64,000 nt of DNA, from the NCBI RefSeq assembly GCF_947499265.1, contig NZ_CANMNK010000001.1:891001-955000 (forward strand). The letters are read 5' to 3'. Below the pieces are notes generated by a model. The model worked only from the letters and a program-made list of their open reading frames with translations. It was not told the DNA's origin and searched no databases. Below are positions 1 to 8,560 of this stretch, piece after piece. The DNA is from an uncultured Roseobacter sp. GTDB taxonomy: Bacteria; Pseudomonadota; Alphaproteobacteria; Rhodobacterales; Rhodobacteraceae. A program made the position numbers and the translations under genes. Each line of letters begins with the position of its first letter. Within the stretch, counting starts at the first letter, position 1.

Positions 1-704
1 GGGTCGGAACTGGGGTCCAGAAAGGTGTCGATGCGGCGGAACTGGTAATCCTTGATCAATTGCCACGGCGTGCCGCGCGACTGAAAGACCGTCGCGATCA
101 GCCCGATGACGCTGGCCAGGACAGCCGCGAAATAGGCCCAATGCACGCCAGCCAGGAACATCAAACCGCCACCAGCGGCGAGCAGAAGGATGGACGTGCC
201 AAGGTCCGGCTGGCGCAAGACCAGGAATGTGGGGATGATGATGATCAAAACCGGCAGGATGACCCAAAATGGATGGGATGTCTTTTTGACGGGCAGCCAA
301 TCGTAATAGGCCGCCAGAAACATCACCAGCGTGATTTTCATCAATTCGGACGGTTGCAGGCGCATGAACCCCAGATCGATCCACCGCTGCGCGCCCATGC
401 CAACGGTGCCGAAAAGTTCAACCGCCACCAGCAGGGCCACTGTGCCGAGATAGGCGATGCCCGCAAGCGACCGCCAAAACCAGATTGGCACCATGGCGAC
501 ACCGATCATCAGCACAAACCCCATCACGAAACGCTTCATTTGCGGTTCGGCCCACGGGCTGAAAGAACCGCCCGCAACGGAGTAGAGCATCAGGAAACCA
601 GCGCCTGAAATCGATGCCAGCAAAATCGCCACGGGCCAGTTCAGATAGAGTATCTTGCGCAACCCGGTTGGTGCGGTTTTGACGGCATATTCAAGATAGC
701 TCAT
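1..704 (-). CDS. rodA: Rod shape-determining protein RodA (3' end cut by window edge)
   Basis: RodA is the SEDS-family glycosyltransferase that polymerises peptidoglycan strands during cell elongation, working in the inner membrane with the class B PBP encoded just upstream. About 234 codons are visible, reading from ATG at 704 toward position 1, so the C-terminal part lies outside the window. Several hydrophobic segments are visible together with the SEDS signatures RWIDLGFMRLQPSELMK (residues 107-123) and RQPDLGTS (164-171). The start codon overlaps the mrdA stop as ATGA, which argues for translational coupling inside one mre-mrd operon. Identification is secure; only the length is unknown. 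Confidence 0.95.
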   Translation of the reverse strand, partial: MSYLEYAVKTAPTGLRKILYLNWPVAILLASISGAGFLMLYSVAGGSFSPWAEPQMKRFVMGFVLMIGVAMVPIWFWRSLAGIAYLGTVALLVAVELFGTVGMGAQRWIDLGFMRLQPSELMKITLVMFLAAYYDWLPVKKTSHPFWVILPVLIIIIPTFLVLRQPDLGTSILLLAAGGGLMFLAGVHWAYFAAVLASVIGLIATVFQSRGTPWQLIKDYQFRRIDTFLDPSSD

Positions 705-2644
705 GCTTGATCCTGCCCCGAAAAGACGGCCTGCGGCTGGATCTGGCGCAGTTTTTCCTGTTGTGCTTCAATGCGTTCGCGATCTTTGGCGGGATAGGCT
801 TCGAGTGGCGGTGGCCCACCGGCCAACGCCTGGAGCGTGATGTCACGCGCGATGGGGGCTGCTGCCTTCGACCCGCCGCCGCCGTGTTCCACAACAACCG
901 CGACCGCATATTTCGGGGTCTCCACCGGTGCGAAATTCACAAAAAGCGCATGATCGCGGCGTTCCCATGGCAGGTCCTCGTTGCGGATCACGCCCGCGCG
1001 GCGTTCTGCTGCGGTGATGTTGCGCACCTGGCTGGTGCCGGTCTTGCCCGCCATGCGCATCGTGTCGTCAATGATGCGTGATCCGTAAGCCGTGCCCCGA
1101 CGGTCATTGACCACCGCATTCATCGCGCGCCGCATCTTGCGCAGGTTGTTTTCGTTCATCCCGAGGTTTTCGCCACCGCGTTCGGGGGTTTCGACGCCAT
1201 CGACAGATTTAATCAGCCGCGGTTCGACCGACCGACCCGTGGCCAGTCGTGCGCTCATCACGGCCAATTGCAGTGGCGAGGCCAGCATGAAGCCCTGTCC
1301 GATCGAGACGTTGACCGTGTCGCCGACCCGCCAGCTTTGTCCGTAGGTCGAGGATTTCCACTCCATCGTGGGCGCCAGGCCCTGCGCCACCGCAGACATG
1401 GGCACATCGTGCTTGATGCCCAGCCCAAACCGTTTCGCCATTGCGGAAATCTTTTCAATCCCAATTTTGACGGCAAGATCATAGTAGTAAACGTCGCAGG
1501 ACCGCTTCAGCGAGGTTTGCAGATCCACCCACCCGTGGCCCGCGCGTTTCCAACAGTGGAACCTGCGGCCCGACACCGTGAGGTGCCCCGGGCAGTACAC
1601 GGTTTCATCCGGGCCGATCAGCCCTGCCTCAAGGGCCGCCATCGCCGTCATCATCTTGAAGGTGGATCCGGGCGGGTAGAGACCCTGCACCGTTTTACTG
1701 GCCAGGGGGCGGTATTTGTTTCCGGTTAGGGTGTTGTAATCCTTGACGGAAATGCCGCGCACAAAAAGGTTGGGATCAAAGGTCGGCGCCGAGGCGCAGG
1801 CGACCACATCGCCGTTGTCGCAGTCGATCACCACGGCGCTGGCGCTCTCTTCGCTCAGCCGTGCCTGGACATACCCCTGCAGATTGGCATCGATGGTCAG
1901 CTGCAAGTCCGATCCGGGCGTGCCTTCGCGGCGGTCCAGCTCGCGCATGACGCGCCCCGCTGCGTTGACCTCGACGCGTTTCGCACCTGCCTTGCCACGC
2001 AGCAAAGGTTCCAGTTTGGTCTCGACCCCCACTTTTCCGATCTGAAACCGCGGAATGCGCAGCACCGGTTCAGGGTCCTCGATCTTTTCAAGGTCATAGT
2101 CAGACACGGGGCCAACATACCCCAAGACATGCGCAAAATCAGAGCCCTGCGGGTAAACACGGCTCAACCCGACCTCAGGCGTGACGCCGGGCAGGGCGGG
2201 CGCATTGACCGAAACGCGGCTGATGTCGTCCCAACTGACATCCTCGGCAATGGTAACCGGCAGGAAGGAGGGGGAGCGCTTCAACTCCAGCTTGGTCCGT
2301 TCGAGTGTCTCTGCGTCCAAGGGGACAATCGTGGAGAGCTTTTCCAGGACCGCATCGGTATCACCTGCGTCCTCCCGCACAATAACGATGCGGTAAGAAG
2401 GCGCGTTCTGGGCCAGCCGCACGCCGTTGCGGTCGAACACCTCCCCGCGCGAGGGCGGGATCAGACGGACGTTGATGCGGTTTTCTTCAGCCAGCAGGCG
2501 GAATTGATCGGCCTGATCCACCTGCAAAAAGCGCATGCGCGCCGCCAGGCCGCCAATAAACAGCAACTGCGCGCCACCCAAGAGGGCCGCGCGCCGCGAA
2601 ATGCGGCGGTGACTGTAATCTGTTTCTGCGCGGGTTTTTTTCAT
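701..2644 (-). CDS. mrdA: Penicillin-binding protein 2 (peptidoglycan transpeptidase)
   Basis: Class B PBP that cross-links new peptidoglycan during elongation, paired with RodA. The 647-residue protein has a short basic N-terminus, one membrane anchor at about residues 18-36, and a PBP dimerisation domain beginning with RLIPPSRGEVFDRNG (60-74). The transpeptidase domain has its SxxK nucleophile motif STFK at 327-330, an SxN-type motif SCD at 382-384, and KTGTS at 534-538. Length and motif order are normal for PBP2. ATG 2644 has a GGAGG box 7 nt upstream. It follows mreD by 31 bp and overlaps rodA by 4 bp, so it belongs to the elongasome operon. Confidence 0.96.
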   Translation of the reverse strand: MKKTRAETDYSHRRISRRAALLGGAQLLFIGGLAARMRFLQVDQADQFRLLAEENRINVRLIPPSRGEVFDRNGVRLAQNAPSYRIVIVREDAGDTDAVLEKLSTIVPLDAETLERTKLELKRSPSFLPVTIAEDVSWDDISRVSVNAPALPGVTPEVGLSRVYPQGSDFAHVLGYVGPVSDYDLEKIEDPEPVLRIPRFQIGKVGVETKLEPLLRGKAGAKRVEVNAAGRVMRELDRREGTPGSDLQLTIDANLQGYVQARLSEESASAVVIDCDNGDVVACASAPTFDPNLFVRGISVKDYNTLTGNKYRPLASKTVQGLYPPGSTFKMMTAMAALEAGLIGPDETVYCPGHLTVSGRRFHCWKRAGHGWVDLQTSLKRSCDVYYYDLAVKIGIEKISAMAKRFGLGIKHDVPMSAVAQGLAPTMEWKSSTYGQSWRVGDTVNVSIGQGFMLASPLQLAVMSARLATGRSVEPRLIKSVDGVETPERGGENLGMNENNLRKMRRAMNAVVNDRRGTAYGSRIIDDTMRMAGKTGTSQVRNITAAERRAGVIRNEDLPWERRDHALFVNFAPVETPKYAVAVVVEHGGGGSKAAAPIARDITLQALAGGPPPLEAYPAKDRERIEAQQEKLRQIQPQAVFSGQDQA

Positions 2645-2675
2645 TTCCAGCCTCCGGCAGGGACATCAGGATGGG

Positions 2676-3215
2676 TCACGCGCGCCCTCCCGATGCATCA
2701 AGGTCACCCGGTGTCGTTTTGCGCACCCCCATCAGGCCATGGGTGATTGCGACAACCAGTGGGTAAAACAACATTGTCATCACCGTCTCGAAGACCGTCA
2801 AGCCAAAGGGTGGCAATTCCACCAGTGTGATGATCAAACCCGCACGATAGCCGACCGTTATGCCTGCGATCAGGATGCAAACGCTCAGCCATTCGCTGGC
2901 AAACCCGGTGTCGCGCAGCCCGCGGGCGCGCCCTTTCAGGCTTTCACAGGCCAAAAGGGCCAGAACGGCCCAGAGCCCGGGGGGGCGTTGCAACAACAGG
3001 TCTGCCAGCAGAAACATGAGGGCGAGCAAGACGGATGGCACATATTCCGGGCGCCGCAGTGACCAGGCGAAGGCGAAGGCCAGCAGCAGATCCGGCCCCA
3101 CCCACCTGCGGGGGGTGGTCTCCAGCGGCAGCAGGTGGAAAAACAAAATGATACAGACCAGCATGGCAAAGCCCAACCGCATGGTCCACAAACGTGTCAG
3201 GGGCAACCCGGTCAC
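2676..3215 (-). CDS. mreD: Rod shape-determining protein MreD
   Basis: Small integral membrane protein of the elongasome that links MreC/MreB to the PBP2-RodA synthase. The 179-residue product is almost entirely hydrophobic with five to six likely membrane segments and little sequence conservation, as usual for MreD. Assignment rests on size, topology and position between mreC and mrdA. The chosen start is GTG at 3215, which overlaps the mreC stop as GTGA and implies coupling; an internal ATG 11 codons later is an alternative. Confidence 0.88.
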   Translation of the reverse strand: MTGLPLTRLWTMRLGFAMLVCIILFFHLLPLETTPRRWVGPDLLLAFAFAWSLRRPEYVPSVLLALMFLLADLLLQRPPGLWAVLALLACESLKGRARGLRDTGFASEWLSVCILIAGITVGYRAGLIITLVELPPFGLTVFETVMTMLFYPLVVAITHGLMGVRKTTPGDLDASGGRA

Positions 3216-4114
3216 TGGCTCACCTCGTCCTGCGCGATTTGAGGTTGTGGCGGGAGCTGCGGCCCGATGATCCGCGCCGTGTCAGAAACGGGATCGGTTC
3301 CATGATGGCGTAGGACGCGAAGGAATTCGAGGCGCTGATAGTCTGCGGCGAGCCTGACGCGCAATTTCCCGCTGGGGTCCGCCGCCACCTGGCCGATGAG
3401 CAATCCCGCCGGAAAGACACCGCCGTCCCCGGAGCTGATAACCCGGTGCCCCGGGCGCACCACATCGCTGTCTTCCAGAAACTCAATCGGGGGCGCTGCG
3501 GAGTTGTCACCCGAGACGATGACACGCTGACCTGAGGGTTGAATGACTGCCGGAATGCGGCTGGAGGCATCGGTGAGCAGGATCACCCGGGCGGTGTTCT
3601 GGCCCACGCCGGAAATGCGGCCCACAACCCCAATCCCGTCCATGGTCGCCCAGCCGTCAACAATGCCGTCGCGGGCGCCGACGTTCAGCAGGACGGACTG
3701 GCGGAAGGGCGAGCCGCTATCGGCCAGGACCACGCCGGTGATATAGGTCAGCCGCGGGTCGAGCCGGACATTGTTGAGATCCAGCAGCCGAGCGTTTTCC
3801 TGTTCCAGCTGAAGCGCGGCCTCTTTCCAAGCCTGCATCCGGCGCAGCTCTGACCGTAATTCGCTATTTTGCTCGGCAAGCCTCTGATAACTCTGGAAAT
3901 CCTTCAGCAGGTTGATGGTGCCAGTCACCGGGGCCATCGCCCAATCGAGGCCCGGCACAAAGCGATCGGTTACCTGCGCCCGAAACCGCTCCACCCGGGG
4001 GCTGTCAATGCGCCAGACCAGAAATATTCCGAGCAGACACAGCACCAGAACACCCAGCAGCAACCGGCGAACAGGGCCGGTGTAGTCGCTGCTGTTAGAT
4101 CGGTCCTTTGCCAT
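3212..4114 (-). CDS. mreC: Rod shape-determining protein MreC
   Basis: Periplasmic scaffold of the elongation machinery, anchored in the inner membrane and thought to activate PBP2. The 300-residue protein has a basic N-terminus, one transmembrane helix at about residues 17-34, a coiled coil at roughly 75-112 (ending QLEQENARLLDL), and the beta-rich MreC core with VGARDGIVDGWATMDGIGVVG. ATG 4114 has AGGAGA about 9 nt upstream. It lies 71 bp downstream of mreB and overlaps mreD, in the order mreB-mreC-mreD that is standard for rod-shaped proteobacteria. Confidence 0.95.
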   Translation of the reverse strand: MAKDRSNSSDYTGPVRRLLLGVLVLCLLGIFLVWRIDSPRVERFRAQVTDRFVPGLDWAMAPVTGTINLLKDFQSYQRLAEQNSELRSELRRMQAWKEAALQLEQENARLLDLNNVRLDPRLTYITGVVLADSGSPFRQSVLLNVGARDGIVDGWATMDGIGVVGRISGVGQNTARVILLTDASSRIPAVIQPSGQRVIVSGDNSAAPPIEFLEDSDVVRPGHRVISSGDGGVFPAGLLIGQVAADPSGKLRVRLAADYQRLEFLRVLRHHGTDPVSDTARIIGPQLPPQPQIAQDEVSQ

Positions 4115-4185
4115 TCTCGCTGTCTCCTGCCCTCGAACAGGCAGGGCAAACCTGCCGCTGATGAGGGTGCTATCCCGTGCCGCGT

Positions 4186-5295
<1,110 letters not shown>

Positions 5296-5470
5296 TTAGG
5301 CGCTAAAGGGTGAAAGGGGCGTTAACGTTGATCGTGGCGACATGTTGCTTTTTCGAATCTTTTATGATTCCGGTCTGATCGTCACATCTCTCATAAACCT
5401 GAAGCGATGCAGTCAATGCGGTTCAGTGACAACCGATCCCGATTGCATCGCAAAACGTGGATTACATCCA

Positions 5471-5986
5471 ATGACAAACCGAAAAATGACCCTGCTCGCT
5501 GTTTTGGCTGGGTTGACTGCTTGCGCGCCTGTTGACGCTCCGCCAAAGGCGCCCGCGTCGACGCCTCCCGGACCTGATGCGCGACCTACCCTGCCAGCCG
5601 AATTGCCTGCCGCAAGGGTCACAAACCTGCCGTCCTATACTTATACGTCGCGGAAATTCCGAAATACTGGCGTTCCCAAGAGTGAACGGGATGCGGCGAA
5701 CCTGGCTCCGGAAGTGGGGGATAAGACATTCAAGCCAGCGGAGATGAAAATCATTCAGATTGATGACTACCGCATCGGCCTTAAACACGTGCGGTCCGAC
5801 ATATACGACTTCATTGTTGTTCAGCATCGCGGTGCAGATACCTTTGGTGCCGGGAACCGCGGCAATCCATGGCACTATGTCGCGCCGCCCTATGTTGAAG
5901 CGGCGACTGATTGCGACATATCCGATTCCTATTTCAGGCGCGGCGGTGGTCTGCCCGCTTCAAGAATCTTTGTTCTGGATTGCTAG
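5471..5986 (+). CDS. Predicted lipoprotein of unknown function
   Basis: 171-residue product whose N-terminus (MTNRKMTLLAVLAGLTACAP) is a lipoprotein signal peptide with lipobox LTAC, so cleavage before Cys18 and lipid anchoring are expected. A Pro-rich linker follows, then a folded region with two cysteines near the end (EAATDCD and the C-terminal FVLDC) that could form a disulfide. The frame is open upstream to 5342, but ATG 5471 is preferred because it starts exactly at the signal peptide. No known domain was recognised. It is divergent from mreB and convergent with leuA. Confidence 0.8.
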   Translation: MTNRKMTLLAVLAGLTACAPVDAPPKAPASTPPGPDARPTLPAELPAARVTNLPSYTYTSRKFRNTGVPKSERDAANLAPEVGDKTFKPAEMKIIQIDDYRIGLKHVRSDIYDFIVVQHRGADTFGAGNRGNPWHYVAPPYVEAATDCDISDSYFRRGGGLPASRIFVLDC

Positions 5987-6005
5987 AGCTTCCTAGAGCC
6001 CGTCC

Positions 6006-6039
6006 GACGAACCGTTAGGGCAATGCCCAGCGGTCCGTC
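6006..6039. terminator. Nested hairpin between convergent genes
   Basis: Imperfect inverted repeat GACG-AA-CCG with CGG-TC-CGTC, enclosing GGGC-AAT-GCCC. It sits 20 bp after the lipoprotein stop and 14 bp before the leuA stop, a likely place for a shared transcription end. There is no T-run, so an intrinsic-terminator role is uncertain. Confidence 0.3.
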
Positions 6040-6052
6040 GTCTAAATGAGCC

Positions 6053-7621
6053 TCAGCTTACGTCTTTATAGCTGATCTCGCGTTTGTCCTTGCCGCCCTT
6101 TTCGCGACGGACGAGCAGCCGATTGAGCGCGTGGATATAGGCCAGCGCCGAGGCGACAACGGTATCGGTATTGGCCGACTGGCCGGTCACGATGCGCCCG
6201 TCTTCTTCCATGCGTACGGATACCGTCGCCTGTGCGTCAGTTCCTTCAGTGACGGCGTGCACCTGGTAAAGCTGCAGGCGCGCGGTATGCGGCACCAGGG
6301 CCTTGATGGCATTGAACGACGCATCGACGGGGCCATCGCCGGTTTGCGCGGTCGAATGCGTGTCGCCGTCGATCTCCATCACCAGATCGGCCTGTTGCGG
6401 CCCGTCCGTGCCACAGATCACCTTCAGCGACTTGAGCTTCAACCGGTCGTTTTCCGGATCTGAAGATGTGCGCATCAGCGCGATCAGGTCATCGTCGTAG
6501 ATTTCCTTCTTGCGGTCCGCCAACTCCTTGAAGCGCACAAACACGTCCTTGAGCTGGTTGTCGCCCAATTCAAACCCGAGGTCTTCAAGCTTTGACCGCA
6601 ACGCCGCGCGCCCCGAATGTTTGCCCATCACCAGGTTCGTTTCAGACAGCCCCACGTCCTCGGGGCGCATGATCTCGAAGGTCTCCGCGTTTTTCAGCAT
6701 GCCGTCTTGATGAATGCCGGATTCATGGGCAAAGGCGTTCTTGCCGACAATCGCCTTGTTGAACTGCACCGGGAACCCGGAGACGGTCGCGACGCGGCGG
6801 GAGATGTTCATGATCTTGGTGCTGTCGATGCCGGTCTGGTAGGGCATGATGTCGTTGCGCACCTTCATCGCCATGACGACTTCTTCAAGCGCTGTGTTGC
6901 CCGCACGTTCCCCCAGGCCATTGATCGTGCACTCAATCTGGCGCGCCCCCGCTTCGACGGCGGCGAGGCTGTTGGCCGTCGCCATGCCGAGATCGTTGTG
7001 GCAATGGGTGGCAAATGTAATCTCATCCGCGCCCGGCACACGCCGCAGCAACATGGCGATCAGCTCTGCACTTTCGCGCGGCGCCGTATAACCGACCGTA
7101 TCGGGGATATTGATTGTCGTGGCGCCGGCCTTGATGGCAATCTCGACCACCCGGCAAAGGTAATCCTCTTCCGTACGTGTCGCATCCATCGGCGACCACT
7201 GCACATTGTCGCAGAGATTGCGCGCATGGGTCACCGTTTCATGAATGCGATCCGCCATCTGATCCATATCGAGGTTGGGAATGGCGCGGTGCAGAGGCGA
7301 GGTGCCGATAAACGTATGAATACGTGGACGGCGCGCGTGTTTCACCGCTTCCCAACACCGATCGATATCGCCGAATTGCGCGCGGGCAAGCCCGCAGATC
7401 ACCGATGTCTGCGCCATCTTGGCAATCTCGGAAACGGCGGCGAAATCGCCTTCGGAAGCAATGGGGAAACCGGCTTCGATGATGTCGACGCCCATCTCGT
7501 CCAGGAGCCCGGCGATTTCGAGCTTTTCGGCATGGGTCATGGTCGCACCCGGGGATTGTTCGCCATCGCGCAACGTGGTGTCAAAAATCAGGACGCGGTC
7601 CTGTTTGGATTTATCTGTCAT
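6053..7621 (-). CDS. leuA: 2-isopropylmalate synthase
   Basis: Catalyses the committed step of leucine synthesis, condensing acetyl-CoA with 2-oxoisovalerate. The 522-residue protein starts at ATG 7621 (MTDKSKQDRVLIFDTTLRDG); the open frame extends 16 codons further but lacks family similarity there. Motifs include DTTLRDGEQSPGA, the metal-binding histidines in THCHNDLGMATANS, NGLGERAGN, and GKNAFAHESGIHQDG; a C-terminal leucine-binding regulatory domain (VCGTDGPQQADLV onward) is present, so feedback inhibition by leucine is expected. A 26-codon Leu-rich leader and a hairpin lie upstream (7656-7780), pointing to attenuation as a second level of control. Confidence 0.97.
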   Translation of the reverse strand: MTDKSKQDRVLIFDTTLRDGEQSPGATMTHAEKLEIAGLLDEMGVDIIEAGFPIASEGDFAAVSEIAKMAQTSVICGLARAQFGDIDRCWEAVKHARRPRIHTFIGTSPLHRAIPNLDMDQMADRIHETVTHARNLCDNVQWSPMDATRTEEDYLCRVVEIAIKAGATTINIPDTVGYTAPRESAELIAMLLRRVPGADEITFATHCHNDLGMATANSLAAVEAGARQIECTINGLGERAGNTALEEVVMAMKVRNDIMPYQTGIDSTKIMNISRRVATVSGFPVQFNKAIVGKNAFAHESGIHQDGMLKNAETFEIMRPEDVGLSETNLVMGKHSGRAALRSKLEDLGFELGDNQLKDVFVRFKELADRKKEIYDDDLIALMRTSSDPENDRLKLKSLKVICGTDGPQQADLVMEIDGDTHSTAQTGDGPVDASFNAIKALVPHTARLQLYQVHAVTEGTDAQATVSVRMEEDGRIVTGQSANTDTVVASALAYIHALNRLLVRREKGGKDKREISYKDVS

Positions 7622-7655
7622 GTCTGGTTCTTTCGATTTTCTGCTGTTTTTGCCT

Positions 7656-7706
7656 GGCGCGCTGCACATCCCTCTGAGCGGGCGCGCCGAAGGGCACGCT
7701 CAGAGG
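7656..7706 (-). promoter_or_regulatory. Candidate leuA attenuator hairpins
   Basis: In the leuA transcript a perfect 10-bp stem pairs CCTCTGAGCG (7706-7697) with CGCTCAGAGG (7680-7671). Its 5' arm contains the stop codon of the leader peptide. An alternative stem pairs GGCGCGC (7688-7681 region) with GCGCGCC (7662-7656), overlapping the loop and 3' side of the first, so the two can exclude each other. No U-run follows, so the outcome may be translational or Rho-dependent rather than intrinsic termination. Structure is seen; function is inferred. Confidence 0.6.
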
Positions 7707-7780
7707 CGGGTTAGCAGCAGAGCGGCGGCAGGGCGCAAAAAGGTGCGCGGGCAGGGTGCGATATGTGAAATCGGTGCCAT
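7700..7780 (-). CDS. leuL: leuA leader peptide (26 codons, Leu-rich)
   Basis: A short ORF, ATG 7780 to TGA 7700, begins MAPISHIAPCP and ends AAALLLTRL. Four of its last six codons are leucine (CTG CTG CTA ACC CGC CTC), followed immediately by TGA inside the 5' arm of the 7671-7706 hairpin. This is the arrangement of classical amino-acid attenuation leaders, where a ribosome stalled at Leu codons changes the downstream fold. No Shine-Dalgarno is evident; a TATAAA hexamer ends 7 nt before the ATG, so the message may be leaderless, as known for trpL of Sinorhizobium meliloti. The symbol leuL is by analogy. Confidence 0.72.
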   Translation of the reverse strand: MAPISHIAPCPRTFLRPAAALLLTRL

Positions 7781-7787
7781 GCGCCCG

Positions 7788-7793
7788 TTTATA
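7788..7793 (-). promoter_or_regulatory. Candidate -10 element for the leu leader transcript
   Basis: TATAAA on the minus strand ends 7 nt before the leader ATG at 7780, which would put the transcription start at or within one or two bases of that ATG. The matching -35 region (TTCCCA or CTTCCC, 16-17 nt upstream) is poor, so the promoter is tentative. Confidence 0.4.
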
Positions 7794-7894
7794 CCGCCCC
7801 TTGCGTAAATGGGAAGGTGGTTTTTTTGGCATTTGCAATCCGCGGCCCTCCGCTCGGACTTGAAGCAGGGCCGCCCTCTTCTAAGTCGCTCAGG

Positions 7895-8560
7895 ATGAAT
7901 AGAGTTTTGATTATCGGGGCCTCCGGTGGCATTGGCAGTGCGGTGGCAGCGACCTGCCGCCTGCGCGGCGATGAGGTGGTGACATTATCGCGGTCGGAAG
8001 ATGGGTTCGACATCACGGATGAGCCGTCTGTTTCCGCGCATCTGGAGGCGGTTCAGGGGGTGTTCGACCTTGTGCTGGTTGCAACCGGTGCCCTTGAAAT
8101 TGGGGGCGCGGCCCCCGAGAAATCCATCAAGTCAGTCACTGCAAAGGCGATGATGGATCAGTTTGCGCTCAATGCGCTGGGGCCTGCATTGGTGCTGCGC
8201 CATGCGGCGGCTTTGTTGCCGCGCGACAGGCCTGCCGTGATGGCCGTGCTGTCGGCGCGGGTGGGGTCCATCGGGGACAATCGGATTGGCGGATGGGTCA
8301 GCTACCGCAGCGCCAAGGCGGCGGTGAACCAGATCGTCCATACCACCGCCATTGAGCTGACACGCACGCATAAACACTCGATTTGCGTGGCCCTTCATCC
8401 GGGCACGGTCGCCACGCCTTTCACCGAGAAATATCTGGGCCGGCACCCTTCCGTGCCTGCTGAGGAAGCGGCTGAAAACCTATTGCGGGTGATCAGCGGC
8501 CTGAGCCCCGATCAGACCGGCGGGTTTTATGATTGGGCGGGTAAGGAGGTGCCGTGGTGA
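7895..8560 (+). CDS. SDR-family NAD(P)-dependent oxidoreductase
   Basis: Short-chain dehydrogenase of 221 residues. The N-terminal MNRVLIIGASGGIGSAVAA is the Rossmann dinucleotide-binding motif (GASGGIG, 8-14), and a catalytic Tyr-x3-Lys is seen in GWVSYRSAKAAVNQ, preceded by the LSARVGS active-site Ser strand. I start at ATG 7895, which begins exactly at the Rossmann strand; the open frame before it has no family character. The substrate cannot be told. Its stop overlaps the start of the photolyase gene (GTGGTGA), so the two are co-translated, a pairing that may reflect shared light or stress regulation. Confidence 0.88.
   Translation: MNRVLIIGASGGIGSAVAATCRLRGDEVVTLSRSEDGFDITDEPSVSAHLEAVQGVFDLVLVATGALEIGGAAPEKSIKSVTAKAMMDQFALNALGPALVLRHAAALLPRDRPAVMAVLSARVGSIGDNRIGGWVSYRSAKAAVNQIVHTTAIELTRTHKHSICVALHPGTVATPFTEKYLGRHPSVPAEEAAENLLRVISGLSPDQTGGFYDWAGKEVPW

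Noticed and set aside
6617-7714. 365-codon open frame antisense to leuA and its leader
   Set aside because: His/Arg-rich shadow of leuA; the leader and leuA explain the DNA better.
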